A stretch of 64,000 bases of DNA from Methylomicrobium sp. wino1 (lineage in GTDB: Bacteria > Pseudomonadota > Gammaproteobacteria > Methylococcales > Methylomonadaceae). The notes under the pieces were generated by a model that was not told where the DNA came from, did not search any database, and saw only the letters and a program-made list of their open reading frames with translations. Shown piece after piece: positions 1 through 9,124 of the stretch. The stretch lies in contig NZ_CP024202.1 of assembly GCF_003932755.1 (NCBI RefSeq), positions 1,116,001 to 1,180,000 on the forward strand. Direction: 5' to 3'. Position 1 is the first letter of the stretch. Every line of letters starts with the position of its first letter. The translations under genes were made by a program, and so were the position numbers.

Positions 1-54
1 TTCGTGCGGGCACATTTGCGGCTTTCTAACGCGCTCTTTTATTCGATAGCTGCG

Positions 55-142
55 TTACCTACATGGATGTAGGTAAGGGGCGTGAGCAGGAGCGGAAGCC
101 TTGCGAAAACAGGCGCATAGCTTGCTATGCGCCTGTTTTCGC
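55..142. repeat. Two perfect hairpins upstream of recC
   Basis: A 10-bp perfect inverted repeat with a 2-base loop (55-64 with 67-76) is followed by an 18-bp perfect inverted repeat with a 4-base loop (103-120 with 125-142). Neither is followed by a T-run, so they are not ordinary intrinsic terminators. They may be REP-like units or belong to a gene lying to the left of the window. The remaining bases of 1-298 show no convincing gene. Confidence 0.6.
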
Positions 143-298
143 GCCTTGCTCTCGAACAAAATAGCATTGTCATATAATCCGCAAACATGGCCGCGCGAAG
201 TATAGATCAGTAGAAATTCCCTCGATTAAGTAATTTCGTGCTTATTCCTTACTACCAAAGTAGCTTGCCGCCGAAACCGAAAAAAATCAAACCAGCCC

Positions 299-3200
299 AT
301 GTTCATTCTGCACAGTTCCAATAAAGCCGAAAATCTGCTCGAACATTTGGCAGCCGTCATTGAAACCCGGCCGCTGAGTTCGCCGTTTGCCAAAGAGGTG
401 TTTCTGATCCAAAGCCAAGGCATGGAACGTTGGTTGTCGCAACAGCTGGCAAGCCGGCTCGGCGTCTGGGGAAATTATGAGTTTTTATTTCCGGGACGGT
501 TTTTTAGTACCTTGGCACAGCGAATCGACAGCCGATTGAATGACGAAGCCTCCGACCGTCATGTGCTGCATTGGCGCTTCGAAGCGCTGCTTCGCGAACT
601 CGACAATGAGATATTCGCGCCGCTGAATAATTATTTGACCGGCGAAACAGTAGCCTTAAAGCGTTATCAGCTAGCGTTGCAATTAGCCTTGATTTTCGAC
701 CAATATCAAATCATGCGTCCGGATATGCTGGCTGCCTGGCAACAAGGCGAAACGCTTTATGATACGGAAACCGAACGCTGGCAAAGAGCGTTATGGCAAC
801 GGATTATCGATCAAGCCGGTACCAAACACCGGGGCAGTTTGTGGCTAGACGTGATCGAGCGTTTTAATTCGGCGCCGTTGGGACAATTTTCCTCCGTCTT
901 GCCCGAGCGAATTTCGATCTTCGGCGTCAATACCATGCCGCCTCTGTTTCTCGGTTTTTTACAAGGATTGGCAAATCATGCGCAAATACACTTGTATCTG
1001 CTCAATCCCGCTCAAGCTTTTTGGGCGGATTTGGCGACCAAGCGCCAGCGCATCGATCGGGAGGATGCAGGCGGACATCCTTTACTGTCGGCATTGGGTC
1101 AACAAGGCCGAGAATTTCAGGAGATATTGTTGGAGCAGGTACAGTTCGAATTGGAGTTGGACAGTTTCGAACGCGACGAGCCGACCACGGTTCTGCGGCA
1201 GTTGCAAAACGATATTCTCAATAACGACAGCGAATCCATTCATCTTAACAGCGACGGATCGATCGCTATACACGCGTGCCATTCCCGTATGCGCGAAGTC
1301 GAAGTCTTGAAAAATCAACTGTTGGCCGCGCTGGAACATGATTCAGAATTGGAACTGCGCGATATCGTCGTGATGGCGCCGGACATCGAATTATACGAAC
1401 CGTTTATTTCCGCGGTATTCGACGATATTCAGCATGCGGTGGCCGATCGCAGTTTGCGCTTGAGTAATCATACTTTGGATGCATTTATTGTGTTTTTGAA
1501 GCTGAGCCAAAGCCGTTTCGGCTGGCGATCTGTCCTGGATTTGCTCGAGAAACCGTCGGTTTATCCTGGCTTCGGCTTGTCCGAAACCGATTTGGAATTG
1601 ATCAAGCACTGGATACGGGATACGCAAGTACGTTGGGGCAAATCGGCCGAACATAAACGCGAATTGGGCCTGCCCGAGCTCGATGAAAATACCTGGCAAG
1701 CCGCGTTGGATCGCCTGTTAATGGGCTATGCAGTCGGCACCGACGACGATTTTGTCGACGGCATCTTGCCATATATCGATATCGAGGGCTCTTCGGCTTT
1801 GGCGCTCGGCGGCTTGAACGATTTTTTGCAATTGTTGTTCAGGGCCGGCAATGATTTAAGCACGGCCAAGCCGCTCGAGGTTTGGGGCGAGAAGCTTTAT
1901 TATTATGCCGATCGATTATTGGCCGAAGCCGATGCCGTCGAGCGCCAGCAACTCAACGAATTATTGGCGGAATTAACCGAAAAACTGCCCGAAATCCATC
2001 GTGAGCCGGTCGAATGGCAAGTGGTCTGCGCCTGGCTCGACGGCCGTCTGGAGGAGCACAAATCGTCAAACGGCTTTTTACGCGGCCAACTCACATTTTG
2101 TTCGATGCTGCCGATGCGCTCGATTCCGTTCAAGATCATCGCCTTGCTCGGCATGAACGACGGCGAGTTTCCGAAAGTCGACCGCAATCCGACCTTCGAT
2201 TTGCTTGCCGCAAATTTTCGCAAGGGTGACCGTTCGCGCCGCGCCGACGACCGATATCAGTTTCTCGAAATACTGCTGTCGGCGCGGCGACAGCTGATTA
2301 TTACCTACATCGGCCGTTCGATCAGTCATAACGAAACAATACCGCCTTCAGTCGTGATTAGCGAACTGCTCGCCGTACTTCGCGATCATTACGGCTTGGA
2401 CAATGGCGTGATTTATCATCCGTTACAGGCTTTCAGTCCTCGTTATTTCGAGCCTGAGTCGGCTTTGTTCAGTTATTCCGAGGCTGATTGCCAAGCAGCG
2501 GCGGCGTTGGTTAAGCCTAAACCTGAACCCGCACCATGGTGGCAAGGCAGTCTAGAGGACGAAACCGACCAAACAATCGTTGAAATAGGCGAATTGTTCG
2601 CCTTTTACCGACATCCGCAAAAATATTTCATGCAACGCCGACTCGATATCCGTTTTAATGGCATTGCGGCGGATGCCGAGGAGCGAGAACCTTTTTCGAT
2701 CGGTCAATTGGAAGGTTATGCGATTTTTCATGAATGGATCGATGGTTTGTTGCACGATAAACCGTTGACCGCGCGAAAACTCAAGGCACAGGGACGATGG
2801 CTGTCCGGCGTGGCCGGAGATCTGGAGTTTGCCCGGCAGCAACAAAGCATCGATGCCTTTGTCGAAGCTATTAAGACCAAGGCACTCGGCGAACCGCTCG
2901 AGGATTTATCGGTCGATTTGACGATCGGAAATTATCGATTGGTCGGTAAACTGGGCAATCGTTATGAGCACGGCAGTTTGTTTTATCGTTATGCCGATTT
3001 GAAAGGCAAGGACTTTCTGCTTGCCTGGCTGCATCATCTGATCATCAATAACATCGAGCCGCAAAAAACCGGCTTGATCGCCCTCGACCAAGACATTACG
3101 TTCGAGCCGGATTATTGCATGCCGGGCGAATTGGCAACCTGGATTGAAATTTATCGGCAAGGACTACACAGACCCGATGCGTTTTTCGTCGAGCCGGCCT

Positions 3201-3439
3201 TCGCTTATGTCAGGCAAGCGCATAAATTGTCGCAAAGCAGTCGGGCGGCGAAACCTGCCTTGGAGTCGGCAATCGAACAATTAACTCGTGCGATCGAACA
3301 AGCTTATGAGCCTGAACTTAGAAAACTATTTCTCGATGGCTACAATCCGGAAGCATTGTTGAACGAGGTGTTTGTAAACCATTGCCGAAACTTGTTGTTG
3401 CCTGTATGGGGACTAATTGAACGGTCGGCAGAAAATTAA
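299..3439 (+). CDS. recC: Exodeoxyribonuclease V gamma subunit RecC
   Basis: RecC is the Chi-recognising subunit of the RecBCD helicase-nuclease, which resects double-strand breaks for RecA loading. The N-terminus carries the family signature GMERWLSQQL (residues 41-50) after an LxSN..E.L start, and the 1046-residue length is close to the usual 1100. The family is a helicase fold without working Walker motifs, and none is seen here. The gene stands alone: no recB or recD follows, because the next gene is a marR regulator, so the partner subunits must be encoded elsewhere or left of the window. The start is the ATG at 299; no strong ribosome binding site is visible. Confidence 0.93.
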   Translation: MFILHSSNKAENLLEHLAAVIETRPLSSPFAKEVFLIQSQGMERWLSQQLASRLGVWGNYEFLFPGRFFSTLAQRIDSRLNDEASDRHVLHWRFEALLRELDNEIFAPLNNYLTGETVALKRYQLALQLALIFDQYQIMRPDMLAAWQQGETLYDTETERWQRALWQRIIDQAGTKHRGSLWLDVIERFNSAPLGQFSSVLPERISIFGVNTMPPLFLGFLQGLANHAQIHLYLLNPAQAFWADLATKRQRIDREDAGGHPLLSALGQQGREFQEILLEQVQFELELDSFERDEPTTVLRQLQNDILNNDSESIHLNSDGSIAIHACHSRMREVEVLKNQLLAALEHDSELELRDIVVMAPDIELYEPFISAVFDDIQHAVADRSLRLSNHTLDAFIVFLKLSQSRFGWRSVLDLLEKPSVYPGFGLSETDLELIKHWIRDTQVRWGKSAEHKRELGLPELDENTWQAALDRLLMGYAVGTDDDFVDGILPYIDIEGSSALALGGLNDFLQLLFRAGNDLSTAKPLEVWGEKLYYYADRLLAEADAVERQQLNELLAELTEKLPEIHREPVEWQVVCAWLDGRLEEHKSSNGFLRGQLTFCSMLPMRSIPFKIIALLGMNDGEFPKVDRNPTFDLLAANFRKGDRSRRADDRYQFLEILLSARRQLIITYIGRSISHNETIPPSVVISELLAVLRDHYGLDNGVIYHPLQAFSPRYFEPESALFSYSEADCQAAAALVKPKPEPAPWWQGSLEDETDQTIVEIGELFAFYRHPQKYFMQRRLDIRFNGIAADAEEREPFSIGQLEGYAIFHEWIDGLLHDKPLTARKLKAQGRWLSGVAGDLEFARQQQSIDAFVEAIKTKALGEPLEDLSVDLTIGNYRLVGKLGNRYEHGSLFYRYADLKGKDFLLAWLHHLIINNIEPQKTGLIALDQDITFEPDYCMPGELATWIEIYRQGLHRPDAFFVEPAFAYVRQAHKLSQSSRAAKPALESAIEQLTRAIEQAYEPELRKLFLDGYNPEALLNEVFVNHCRNLLLPVWGLIERSAEN

Positions 3440-3588
3440 AAAGTGCGGTGAAAACTCTTATGCCCGGTAATATGTATATTCTCGTTCTCTAATACCTCTC
3501 ATCTTAAAGCGAATACCTAAAATCCATTGGTAATCGGTATAATGTAGTTAAAAAATCGCTTTCGCTGCAACTTACAAGATACTAATCC

Positions 3589-4164
3589 ATGCAGGAATTA
3601 AACACGTTTAAATTGATCGACAGGATCAGTACGCTGGTGCGTTCGGAAGAACGAAAAAAGTACACAGCGCTGGGTTTGCAACCGATACAGGGTCAAATTC
3701 TTGATTATTTAGCGCAATGCAATAGCATGAGTGACACGCCTGCCGCTGTTTCCGAATATTTCGGCCTGACCAAAGGTACGGTTTCGCAATCGTTACAAGT
3801 GCTCGAACGAAAAGGATTTATCGAAAAAAACCCGAATGAGCAGGACCGGCGCATCTTACATTTGAGGCTGTCGGCAGCCGGCGAGTCTGTTCTAAAGGAG
3901 ATGCAAGGTTATGACATTTACCCTGCTGCCGAGCAAGCGATTCCTAAGGAACAATTTGATGCGCTAAACCAAGCATTGCTGTCGACACTGCTGGCATTGC
4001 AAAAAACCAACAATTTAAAAAGTTTCGGCGTCTGTTACTCGTGCTATTATTTTTCAGAGCTCGACCATCATTATCACTGCGATTTAATGCAACAGCCGCT
4101 TAATCAACATGCTGCCGTTAAAATTTGCCGTGAACATGTTATGTTTGAGGGGAATGGAGGATGA
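3589..4164 (+). CDS. MarR-family regulator with C-terminal cysteine cluster
   Basis: This 191-residue protein has a MarR winged helix-turn-helix over about residues 25-105, including the recognition-helix region LTKGTVSQSLQVLERKGF and the wing NEQDRR. It should bind DNA as a dimer and repress or activate a nearby or distant promoter. Beyond the MarR core is an extension with Cys149, Cys152, Cys164 and Cys180 (C-x2-C-x11-C-x15-C) and several histidines. A subset of MarR proteins shares a similar FGVCxxC...C...CxEH tail, which could bind zinc or an iron-sulfur cluster; that is inference. It is monocistronic, with 149 bases of spacer after recC that include a TATAAT at 3538. Its target is not evident. 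Confidence 0.85.
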   Translation: MQELNTFKLIDRISTLVRSEERKKYTALGLQPIQGQILDYLAQCNSMSDTPAAVSEYFGLTKGTVSQSLQVLERKGFIEKNPNEQDRRILHLRLSAAGESVLKEMQGYDIYPAAEQAIPKEQFDALNQALLSTLLALQKTNNLKSFGVCYSCYYFSELDHHYHCDLMQQPLNQHAAVKICREHVMFEGNGG

Positions 4165-4468
4165 AGGTTTAAGGAGCCGTGTAGGATACGCTATGCGTAC
4201 CATGGTAACCCTTCCGTTCTTAACCGCAAGTCGATATGATTTGACCTGGTAGGGGTTCGGTGCTTATTGGCATGAAGGTACGCGCAGCGGATAACAATTT
4301 ATCTATAACAATGAACTCAGAGCATGAGAACCATTGTAAGAAGTTATTTATTACCATTTCTTTACGACAGCATCGGTCAAAGAATTTGCATCCTGCTTAA
4401 TTTGTGTTCAAATCATTGATGCCGCTATTGTTGAGTAATCATCACTTTATTAATTATGAGGTATTACT
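4165..4468. other. Intergenic region with REP-like inverted segment
   Basis: No gene is seen. The segment around 4180-4290 contains the words GGATACGCTATGCGTACC and GGTACGCGCAGCGGAT facing each other, an arrangement common in dispersed REP-like sequences of gammaproteobacteria. A GAGG ribosome binding site precedes the next start at 4469. Confidence 0.4.
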
Positions 4469-4741
4469 ATGTTCGATCCCAAAGCCATTGACGATATCGC
4501 CAACCGTCTCGCGAATGCCATGCCGCCCGGGTTGTCTCATTTGAAAGAAGATATGGAAAAAAACTTCCATGCAGTTTTACAAGGCACTCTCGGCAAACTG
4601 GATCTGGTCACCCGCGAAGAGTTTGAAGTGCAAAAAGCCGTGTTAACTAAAACACGAACCAAACTCGAAGACCTGGAGATTCGTGTTGCCGCGTTGGAAA
4701 AACAGCATAATCAAAACCCGCCCGATCAAGCTAATCCATAA
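4469..4741 (+). CDS. ubiK: Ubiquinone biosynthesis accessory factor UbiK (BMFP/YqiC family)
   Basis: This 90-residue protein has the typical layout of the BMFP/YqiC family. It starts MFDPKAIDDIANRLANAMP, continues with an amphipathic helix, and ends in a predicted coiled coil (about residues 50-80) with a polar tail. UbiK is a small membrane-fusogenic trimer that helps the soluble Ubi complex make ubiquinone under aerobic conditions. Length and start match the family. A GAGG ribosome binding site lies about 8 bases upstream of ATG. In many gammaproteobacteria ubiK sits directly before comM, as it does here, although a terminator lies between the two. Confidence 0.9.
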   Translation: MFDPKAIDDIANRLANAMPPGLSHLKEDMEKNFHAVLQGTLGKLDLVTREEFEVQKAVLTKTRTKLEDLEIRVAALEKQHNQNPPDQANP

Positions 4742-4927
4742 TCCTAAATTCGGCAGCTTAACTATGAAGAATCAAAAGTTCATTTAGTCTTTCAATGGCT
4801 TGTCCTAAAATTGTGAATAACTCTCTAGGGGGAGAAAAAAGGATTTGCATAGGCAGAATAAGCCATTGAATTAACTTCTTACTCTTCATGGTGATGCTTT
4901 TCTAGAATAATTAACAGCGACCCTTTC

Positions 4928-4960
4928 AAGCCGGTTTTTCGCTGAAAATTCGGCTTTTTT
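4928..4960 (+). terminator. Intrinsic terminator between ubiK and comM
   Basis: AAGCCG at 4928-4933 pairs with CGGCTT at 4951-4956, internal TTT/AAA pairs add to the stem, and six Ts follow. It ends only 13 bases before the comM start codon, so it either ends the ubiK transcript or acts as an attenuator for comM. Confidence 0.6.
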
Positions 4961-4973
4961 CTCCAAATTACTT

Positions 4974-6485
4974 ATGACTCTAGCCGTAGCCTATAGCCGC
5001 GGCCGTTCCGGTATTGATGCGCCGTTGGTGACGGTGGAAGTCCATGTCACGAGCGGCCTACCCGCACTCAATATCGTCGGCTTGCCCGAAACGGCGGTCA
5101 AGGAGAGCCGGGACCGGGTGCGTGGCGCGATCATCAATTCATATTTCGAATTTCCGATGCAGCGCGTCACGATCAATCTGGCTCCGGCCGACTTACCGAA
5201 GGAAGGCGGGCGTTTTGATCTGGCAATCGCCTTGGGTATTCTAGCGGCATCAGGCCAAATCCCGGCAGCCCGGCTAGCGGAAGTCGAATGTGTCGGAGAA
5301 CTGTCGCTTGGCGGCGAATTGCGTTCAGTCAGCGGAGTTTTGCCGATAGCGATACAAACCCGAAACAGCCGAAAACCGCTGATTCTACCGAAACAAAATA
5401 GCGCCGAAGCGGCTTTGATTAAAGACATCGATCTGTTGCCGGCCAATCATTTGCTCGAAGTTTGCGCGCATCTTAACGGGCAGAAATCGATCGTCGTCGA
5501 CGAGGCAAGCCTTGTGTTACCGGTGGAAACGGAATCAATCGATTTTTCCGATGTGCATGGGCAATATCATGTCAAACGAGCCTTCGAAATCGCCGCATCC
5601 GGTGCGCATAATTTAATCATGCTCGGGCCGCCCGGCACCGGTAAATCAATGCTGGCCGCACGCTTGCCGACGATTCTGCCGTCGCTGACCGAGCAACAAG
5701 CCCAAGAAACCGCCGCGATTGCATCGATTAGCGACAAAGGACTCGATGTCGCCAATTGGTTGAAGCCGCCGTTTAGAGCGCCGCATCATACCGCATCGGC
5801 CGCCGCGTTGGTCGGTGGCGGCGGCAATCCGAAACCTGGAGAAATTTCATTGGCCCATAACGGCACTTTGTTTTTGGACGAATTACCCGAATTCGATCGC
5901 AGAGTACTGGAAGTCTTACGCGAACCGCTCGAAACCGGACATATCAGTATTTCACGCGCGGCTCGGCAAGCCGAATTTCCTGCTCGATTTCAATTGATTG
6001 CCGCGATGAATCCATGCCCGTGCGGTTATCTGGGTGATCCTTCGGGGCGCTGTCATTGCTCGATAGAACAAGTCGCACGATACCGTGCCCGCATATCAGG
6101 ACCGTTGCTCGATCGCATCGATATGCATTTGGAAGTGCCGAGAGTGTCTCGCGAGGTGCTGCGAAAAGGCTCAGCGGAAGGCGAAGAAAGCAGCGCGCAA
6201 ATCAGAGCCCGGGTCGTCGCGGCACGAAATATCGCGATGTCGCGGCAAGAAAAAACCAATGCGGCGCTCAACGCTCGTGAAGTCAAACAGCATTGCCAAT
6301 TGTCCGATCCAGGCCATGAACTGCTCGAACAAGCCATGGATAAGTTCGGACTGTCGCACCGCGCCTATCATCGTATTCTCAAGATCGCAAGAACCATTGC
6401 CGACCTGGCCGGTTCCGAAATGATAGAAATTTCTCATTTGAGCGAGGCGATCGGCTACCGCAGATTGGATAGGAAGGCCGACTGA
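4974..6485 (+). CDS. comM: ComM / YifB-family AAA+ ATPase (Mg-chelatase-like)
   Basis: ComM is a hexameric helicase that drives branch migration of integrating DNA during natural transformation. The 503-residue protein has an N-terminal ChlI-like domain (about 20-140) and the AAA+ core with Walker A GPPGTGKS (218-225) and Walker B LFLDE (299-303). A cysteine pattern PCPCG...CHC (Cys348, 350, 360, 362) typical of the family follows, and then the C-terminal Mg_chelatase_C region. Length matches the family. The ATG at 4974 lies only 13 bases after an intrinsic terminator and has no clear Shine-Dalgarno sequence, so the transcript start may lie inside or just after that hairpin. Confidence 0.93.
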   Translation: MTLAVAYSRGRSGIDAPLVTVEVHVTSGLPALNIVGLPETAVKESRDRVRGAIINSYFEFPMQRVTINLAPADLPKEGGRFDLAIALGILAASGQIPAARLAEVECVGELSLGGELRSVSGVLPIAIQTRNSRKPLILPKQNSAEAALIKDIDLLPANHLLEVCAHLNGQKSIVVDEASLVLPVETESIDFSDVHGQYHVKRAFEIAASGAHNLIMLGPPGTGKSMLAARLPTILPSLTEQQAQETAAIASISDKGLDVANWLKPPFRAPHHTASAAALVGGGGNPKPGEISLAHNGTLFLDELPEFDRRVLEVLREPLETGHISISRAARQAEFPARFQLIAAMNPCPCGYLGDPSGRCHCSIEQVARYRARISGPLLDRIDMHLEVPRVSREVLRKGSAEGEESSAQIRARVVAARNIAMSRQEKTNAALNAREVKQHCQLSDPGHELLEQAMDKFGLSHRAYHRILKIARTIADLAGSEMIEISHLSEAIGYRRLDRKAD

Positions 6486-6584
6486 AGCATCATTAATCGA
6501 AAGGGTGAATGAATGGAAGGTTATTTTGTTTCAAAAGCCTGTTTAATACGGCTGAGCGCTCGGATTCCATTTGGATCTATGAAT

Positions 6585-6658
6585 GTAGGGTGCGCACCGA
6601 TGCTGGGGCGCCTAGACTAACTTGAAACCATAAATAAGGTGCGTGATGCACACCCTAC
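6585..6658. repeat. REP-like inverted repeat GTAGGGTG...CACCCTAC
   Basis: GTAGGGTG at 6585-6592 pairs with CACCCTAC at 6651-6658, with inner CACC/GGTG complementarity. It lies between two convergent genes and is of the kind dispersed widely in gammaproteobacterial intergenic DNA. Confidence 0.5.
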
Positions 6659-6677
6659 TTGATTTGTATCGATGAAA

Positions 6678-7046
6678 TTACTTGCCTGTTTCAAGCTTTA
6701 GCGTAGGGAATTTCTCACGAAATAGCTGTTCGCTCATGCGCATCAGCGAACGGCCTTCATCTATTTCTTTATACCCCTCGGTAACCATGTCTTGACCTTT
6801 TTTCAGGTCTTTTTGGGCTTCTTCGATCAAGTCATTGCCTTTAGACACTTTGTTTTCACCAGAAGACAACAATTTCGACCCTCTTTCCCATTCGCCGGAC
6901 AAACGCGTTTTTAATTCGGATTCGGATTTGGCTGTCTCGGCATGATCCCGCATCAAATCGGCAATCGTCGGCTCGCTAGCGCATCCCGAAAGGGCAATTG
7001 TAGAAGCAAAAGCAACCGGATAAAGAGAGCGAATTAAATAACTCAT
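6678..7046 (-). CDS. Small lipoprotein with coiled-coil repeats
   Basis: This 122-residue protein begins with a lipoprotein signal peptide ending in the lipobox LSGC (Cys22), so it should be anchored in a membrane facing the periplasm. The mature part is almost entirely charged helix with GxxLIEEAQKDLKKGQ-type periodicity, likely a coiled coil. I do not recognise a named family with certainty. Similar small helical lipoproteins are annotated as uncharacterised in many gammaproteobacteria. It stands alone on the minus strand, convergent with comM. Confidence 0.75.
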   Translation of the reverse strand: MSYLIRSLYPVAFASTIALSGCASEPTIADLMRDHAETAKSESELKTRLSGEWERGSKLLSSGENKVSKGNDLIEEAQKDLKKGQDMVTEGYKEIDEGRSLMRMSEQLFREKFPTLKLETGK

Positions 7047-7257
7047 AGGAATAACTCCTGAATTTGTAATATAGAAATTGAATTATAACATCGTGATTTG
7101 AAAGCCCGAAATGCAGGGCTTATCTAATTCAAATACGAAGCTCATTGAGAGCAACATATAAAAAACAGCACTATTTCAATAGCCTGCTATATTTGACACG
7201 GTTAACTCGCTATAACCACTCATATCACTTGGTACTTTCATTGCATTGGGGCTCATC

Positions 7258-7809
7258 ATGAACAAACGACTCTTACTGGCATTGGCTTCGGTTTTTGTAT
7301 TTTTAAGCTCAACGGTTTCTGCAAGCAACGAATTGCGCGGTTGTTATAACATAACTGGCGGAATGGGGCGTTCTAATTCCATTCCGTTGACTCCATCGAC
7401 ACCTGATTATAGCGTTGGCGGTAGCGAAGAACAGATTGGTGAATATAAAATCAGTCTAGTCAATGCTAGATTGCCCAGGAATCCTAGGCTGGCCTTTGAA
7501 ATTAGCGGACCATTTAAAGGTAAAATTGTCGATGACACTCAATTACCCTTTATTTTTCTTAAGCATGTGCTGGGGTCTTCCGATCAGACGGGCTTGATTT
7601 TTACGTCAAATGATATTGCGACGCCAACGGGCTTCCCTGACGCAAATGGTCAAATGCCGGTTGTAGAAACACTCTATCCATTTGCCGGAACAGGAAAGTT
7701 TAAATTTCTCGATTCACTCAACAGCTACATAGAAGTCAGTGGTTTCCTCAATGTTGGTACCGGTAAAAATCAGTTTGAAGTTTTGAGTGGCCAATTATGT
7801 TTTATCTGA
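7258..7809 (+). CDS. Secreted hypothetical protein
   Basis: The ATG at 7258 gives MNKRLLLALASVFVFLSSTVSA, a clean Sec signal peptide; an in-frame TTG twelve bases upstream is less likely. The mature protein of about 160 residues has two cysteines, near the start (RGCYN) and at the very end (LCFI), that could form a disulfide in the periplasm. No family is recognised. It is a single gene with promoter space of about 200 bases upstream. Confidence 0.7.
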   Translation: MNKRLLLALASVFVFLSSTVSASNELRGCYNITGGMGRSNSIPLTPSTPDYSVGGSEEQIGEYKISLVNARLPRNPRLAFEISGPFKGKIVDDTQLPFIFLKHVLGSSDQTGLIFTSNDIATPTGFPDANGQMPVVETLYPFAGTGKFKFLDSLNSYIEVSGFLNVGTGKNQFEVLSGQLCFI

Positions 7810-8001
7810 TCCCACTTCGTTATCTAAATAGATTTCTCCCTAAATGCATATTCTCGTTACGGTTAAGAAATAGCCTGCAACATTTTTCGTATAATTTCAA
7901 TAAAAAGCCTGATAAGGTATTGTCATTAGCTCATTCAGGTTAGCTTATACGTTGTAATAGCCTCGATTAGCTTTAAATTTTCAACCAATTGGGAGATTCC
8001 C

Positions 8002-8691
8002 GTGGAAATAATGCCGTCTTTCAAAAGCAGCGGCGGTTACCGCGCCGCGCAATATCTGATTACGATTCTGATCGTGTTGTTGGTTGGTTATTTAATGAGT
8101 CTGCTACCGGTCATGTCCCGTTTAGTGATCGCCGATCGTTTGGCCGCGACGGGTTTGGTGTTGTTCGTCACGCAAATGACCGCGCTGGTCTTGTTTTATC
8201 TTTTTGCGGTCAATGCGATCGCGGCACTCCCGAAAACCGGCGGCGTGCTGTTTTTTGTCAAGGCGGTTAGCGTGCCGGCGGCTTTGTTGATCATTGTCAT
8301 TATCGGACAAGGTGTCATTTGGCAGGTCTTGGGGCTTTTTGTCGGCGCGACCGGCAGATCTTTCTATTTCGGCATCGCGATTCTATTGATCGTACTGATC
8401 GGCATTTGGTTGGTATGGGTTGCCTTTCAGAATGCGCCCTATTTGATCGACTCGATGGAAGAAGTGAAAGAAACCCTGCCGGCGCTACCGAGTCTGCGCA
8501 CCAGCGCGTGCCCCGAATGCGGGCAATTGTCCTCGCGAAGCGCCAAATTTTGCTGTCATTGCGGTCATCCGAAACATAAGGAATTCAAATGTTCGGCCTG
8601 CGGCGAAGCATTGCAGGAAGATCAAAAATTTTGCCATAACTGCGGACACTCTATCGAGACAGCGGAACAAAAAGAGCCTGACCATTCATGA
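8002..8691 (+). CDS. Four-helix membrane protein with double zinc ribbon
   Basis: The 229-residue protein has about four hydrophobic segments (near 17-36, 46-72, 84-112 and 120-145). A cytoplasmic tail follows with two CxxC...CxxC ribbons: Cys170/173 with Cys184/187, and Cys197/200 with Cys211/214. This is the double zinc ribbon arrangement, usually a protein or nucleic-acid interaction module. The start is GTG, chosen because GGGAGA lies six bases upstream. Its function is unknown. It may be a membrane scaffold whose ribbons recruit a soluble partner. Confidence 0.78.
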   Translation: MEIMPSFKSSGGYRAAQYLITILIVLLVGYLMSLLPVMSRLVIADRLAATGLVLFVTQMTALVLFYLFAVNAIAALPKTGGVLFFVKAVSVPAALLIIVIIGQGVIWQVLGLFVGATGRSFYFGIAILLIVLIGIWLVWVAFQNAPYLIDSMEEVKETLPALPSLRTSACPECGQLSSRSAKFCCHCGHPKHKEFKCSACGEALQEDQKFCHNCGHSIETAEQKEPDHS

Positions 8692-8803
8692 GAAAGTTTG
8701 GTCGGCTTTATTGTATGAAGCTGATGAGTCCACAAGCCGCAAAGATGGACGGATTACCTGCGACAACCTGCCGCGCGGCAATTCGCCACATTTTCAGCAT
8801 TTG

Positions 8804-8910
8804 GAAATCCCTTTAGAATCGCCGCAACTCTTAAATGTATTGCGTATACATTCTTACCTCCTAAAGGGTTTCAAGGGTTTTTTAAGCGGACATCGTGTCC
8901 GCTTTTTTTT
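8804..8910 (+). ncRNA. Candidate structured small RNA ending in an intrinsic terminator
   Basis: Three nested or adjacent stems occur in 107 bases. GAAATCCCTTTAG (8804-8816) pairs with CTAAAGGGTTTC (8861-8872) with one bulge. Inside it, AATGTAT (8834-8840) pairs with ATACATT (8846-8852). A terminator follows, with AGCGGACA (8885-8892) pairing with TGTCCGCT (8896-8903) and a T-run. The layout suggests a discrete structured transcript or the 3' end of a longer leader; no known RNA family is recognised. Any reading frame through the region looks accidental. Confidence 0.4.
8885..8910 (+). terminator. Intrinsic terminator
   Basis: An 8-bp perfect GC-rich stem (8885-8892 with 8896-8903) with a TCG loop runs straight into eight Ts. 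It could end the zinc-ribbon gene transcript or the small RNA candidate. Confidence 0.85.
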
Positions 8911-9124
8911 GCCCGCAGAAAAGTCCAATATGGAAGGCCTTTTCGTGATGCCGCATTCGGCCGAAGCTTTAGCTATTCCAAATTCAGCTGAACGTATTTG
9001 GTTTTATCCGCAACTCCAAAAATCTCCCACAGTTCTCCCATTACAACGGCGAATTATTCCGCGATACTACACGCCAAGGTGAAGCGAACGGCGCTGCTGA
9101 AATTTGATGTACGAAAGGTATAAG

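Noticed and set aside
8722..8765. Hammerhead-ribozyme-like CTGATGAGTCC...GGAC
   Set aside because: The CTGATGA core and a four-pair stem II are present, but the required GAAA after stem II is GGATT, so the catalytic core is incomplete.
8711..9082. Reading frame of 123 codons
   Set aside because: It runs through the hairpins and the terminator at 8885-8910, has no ribosome binding site and no protein-like pattern.
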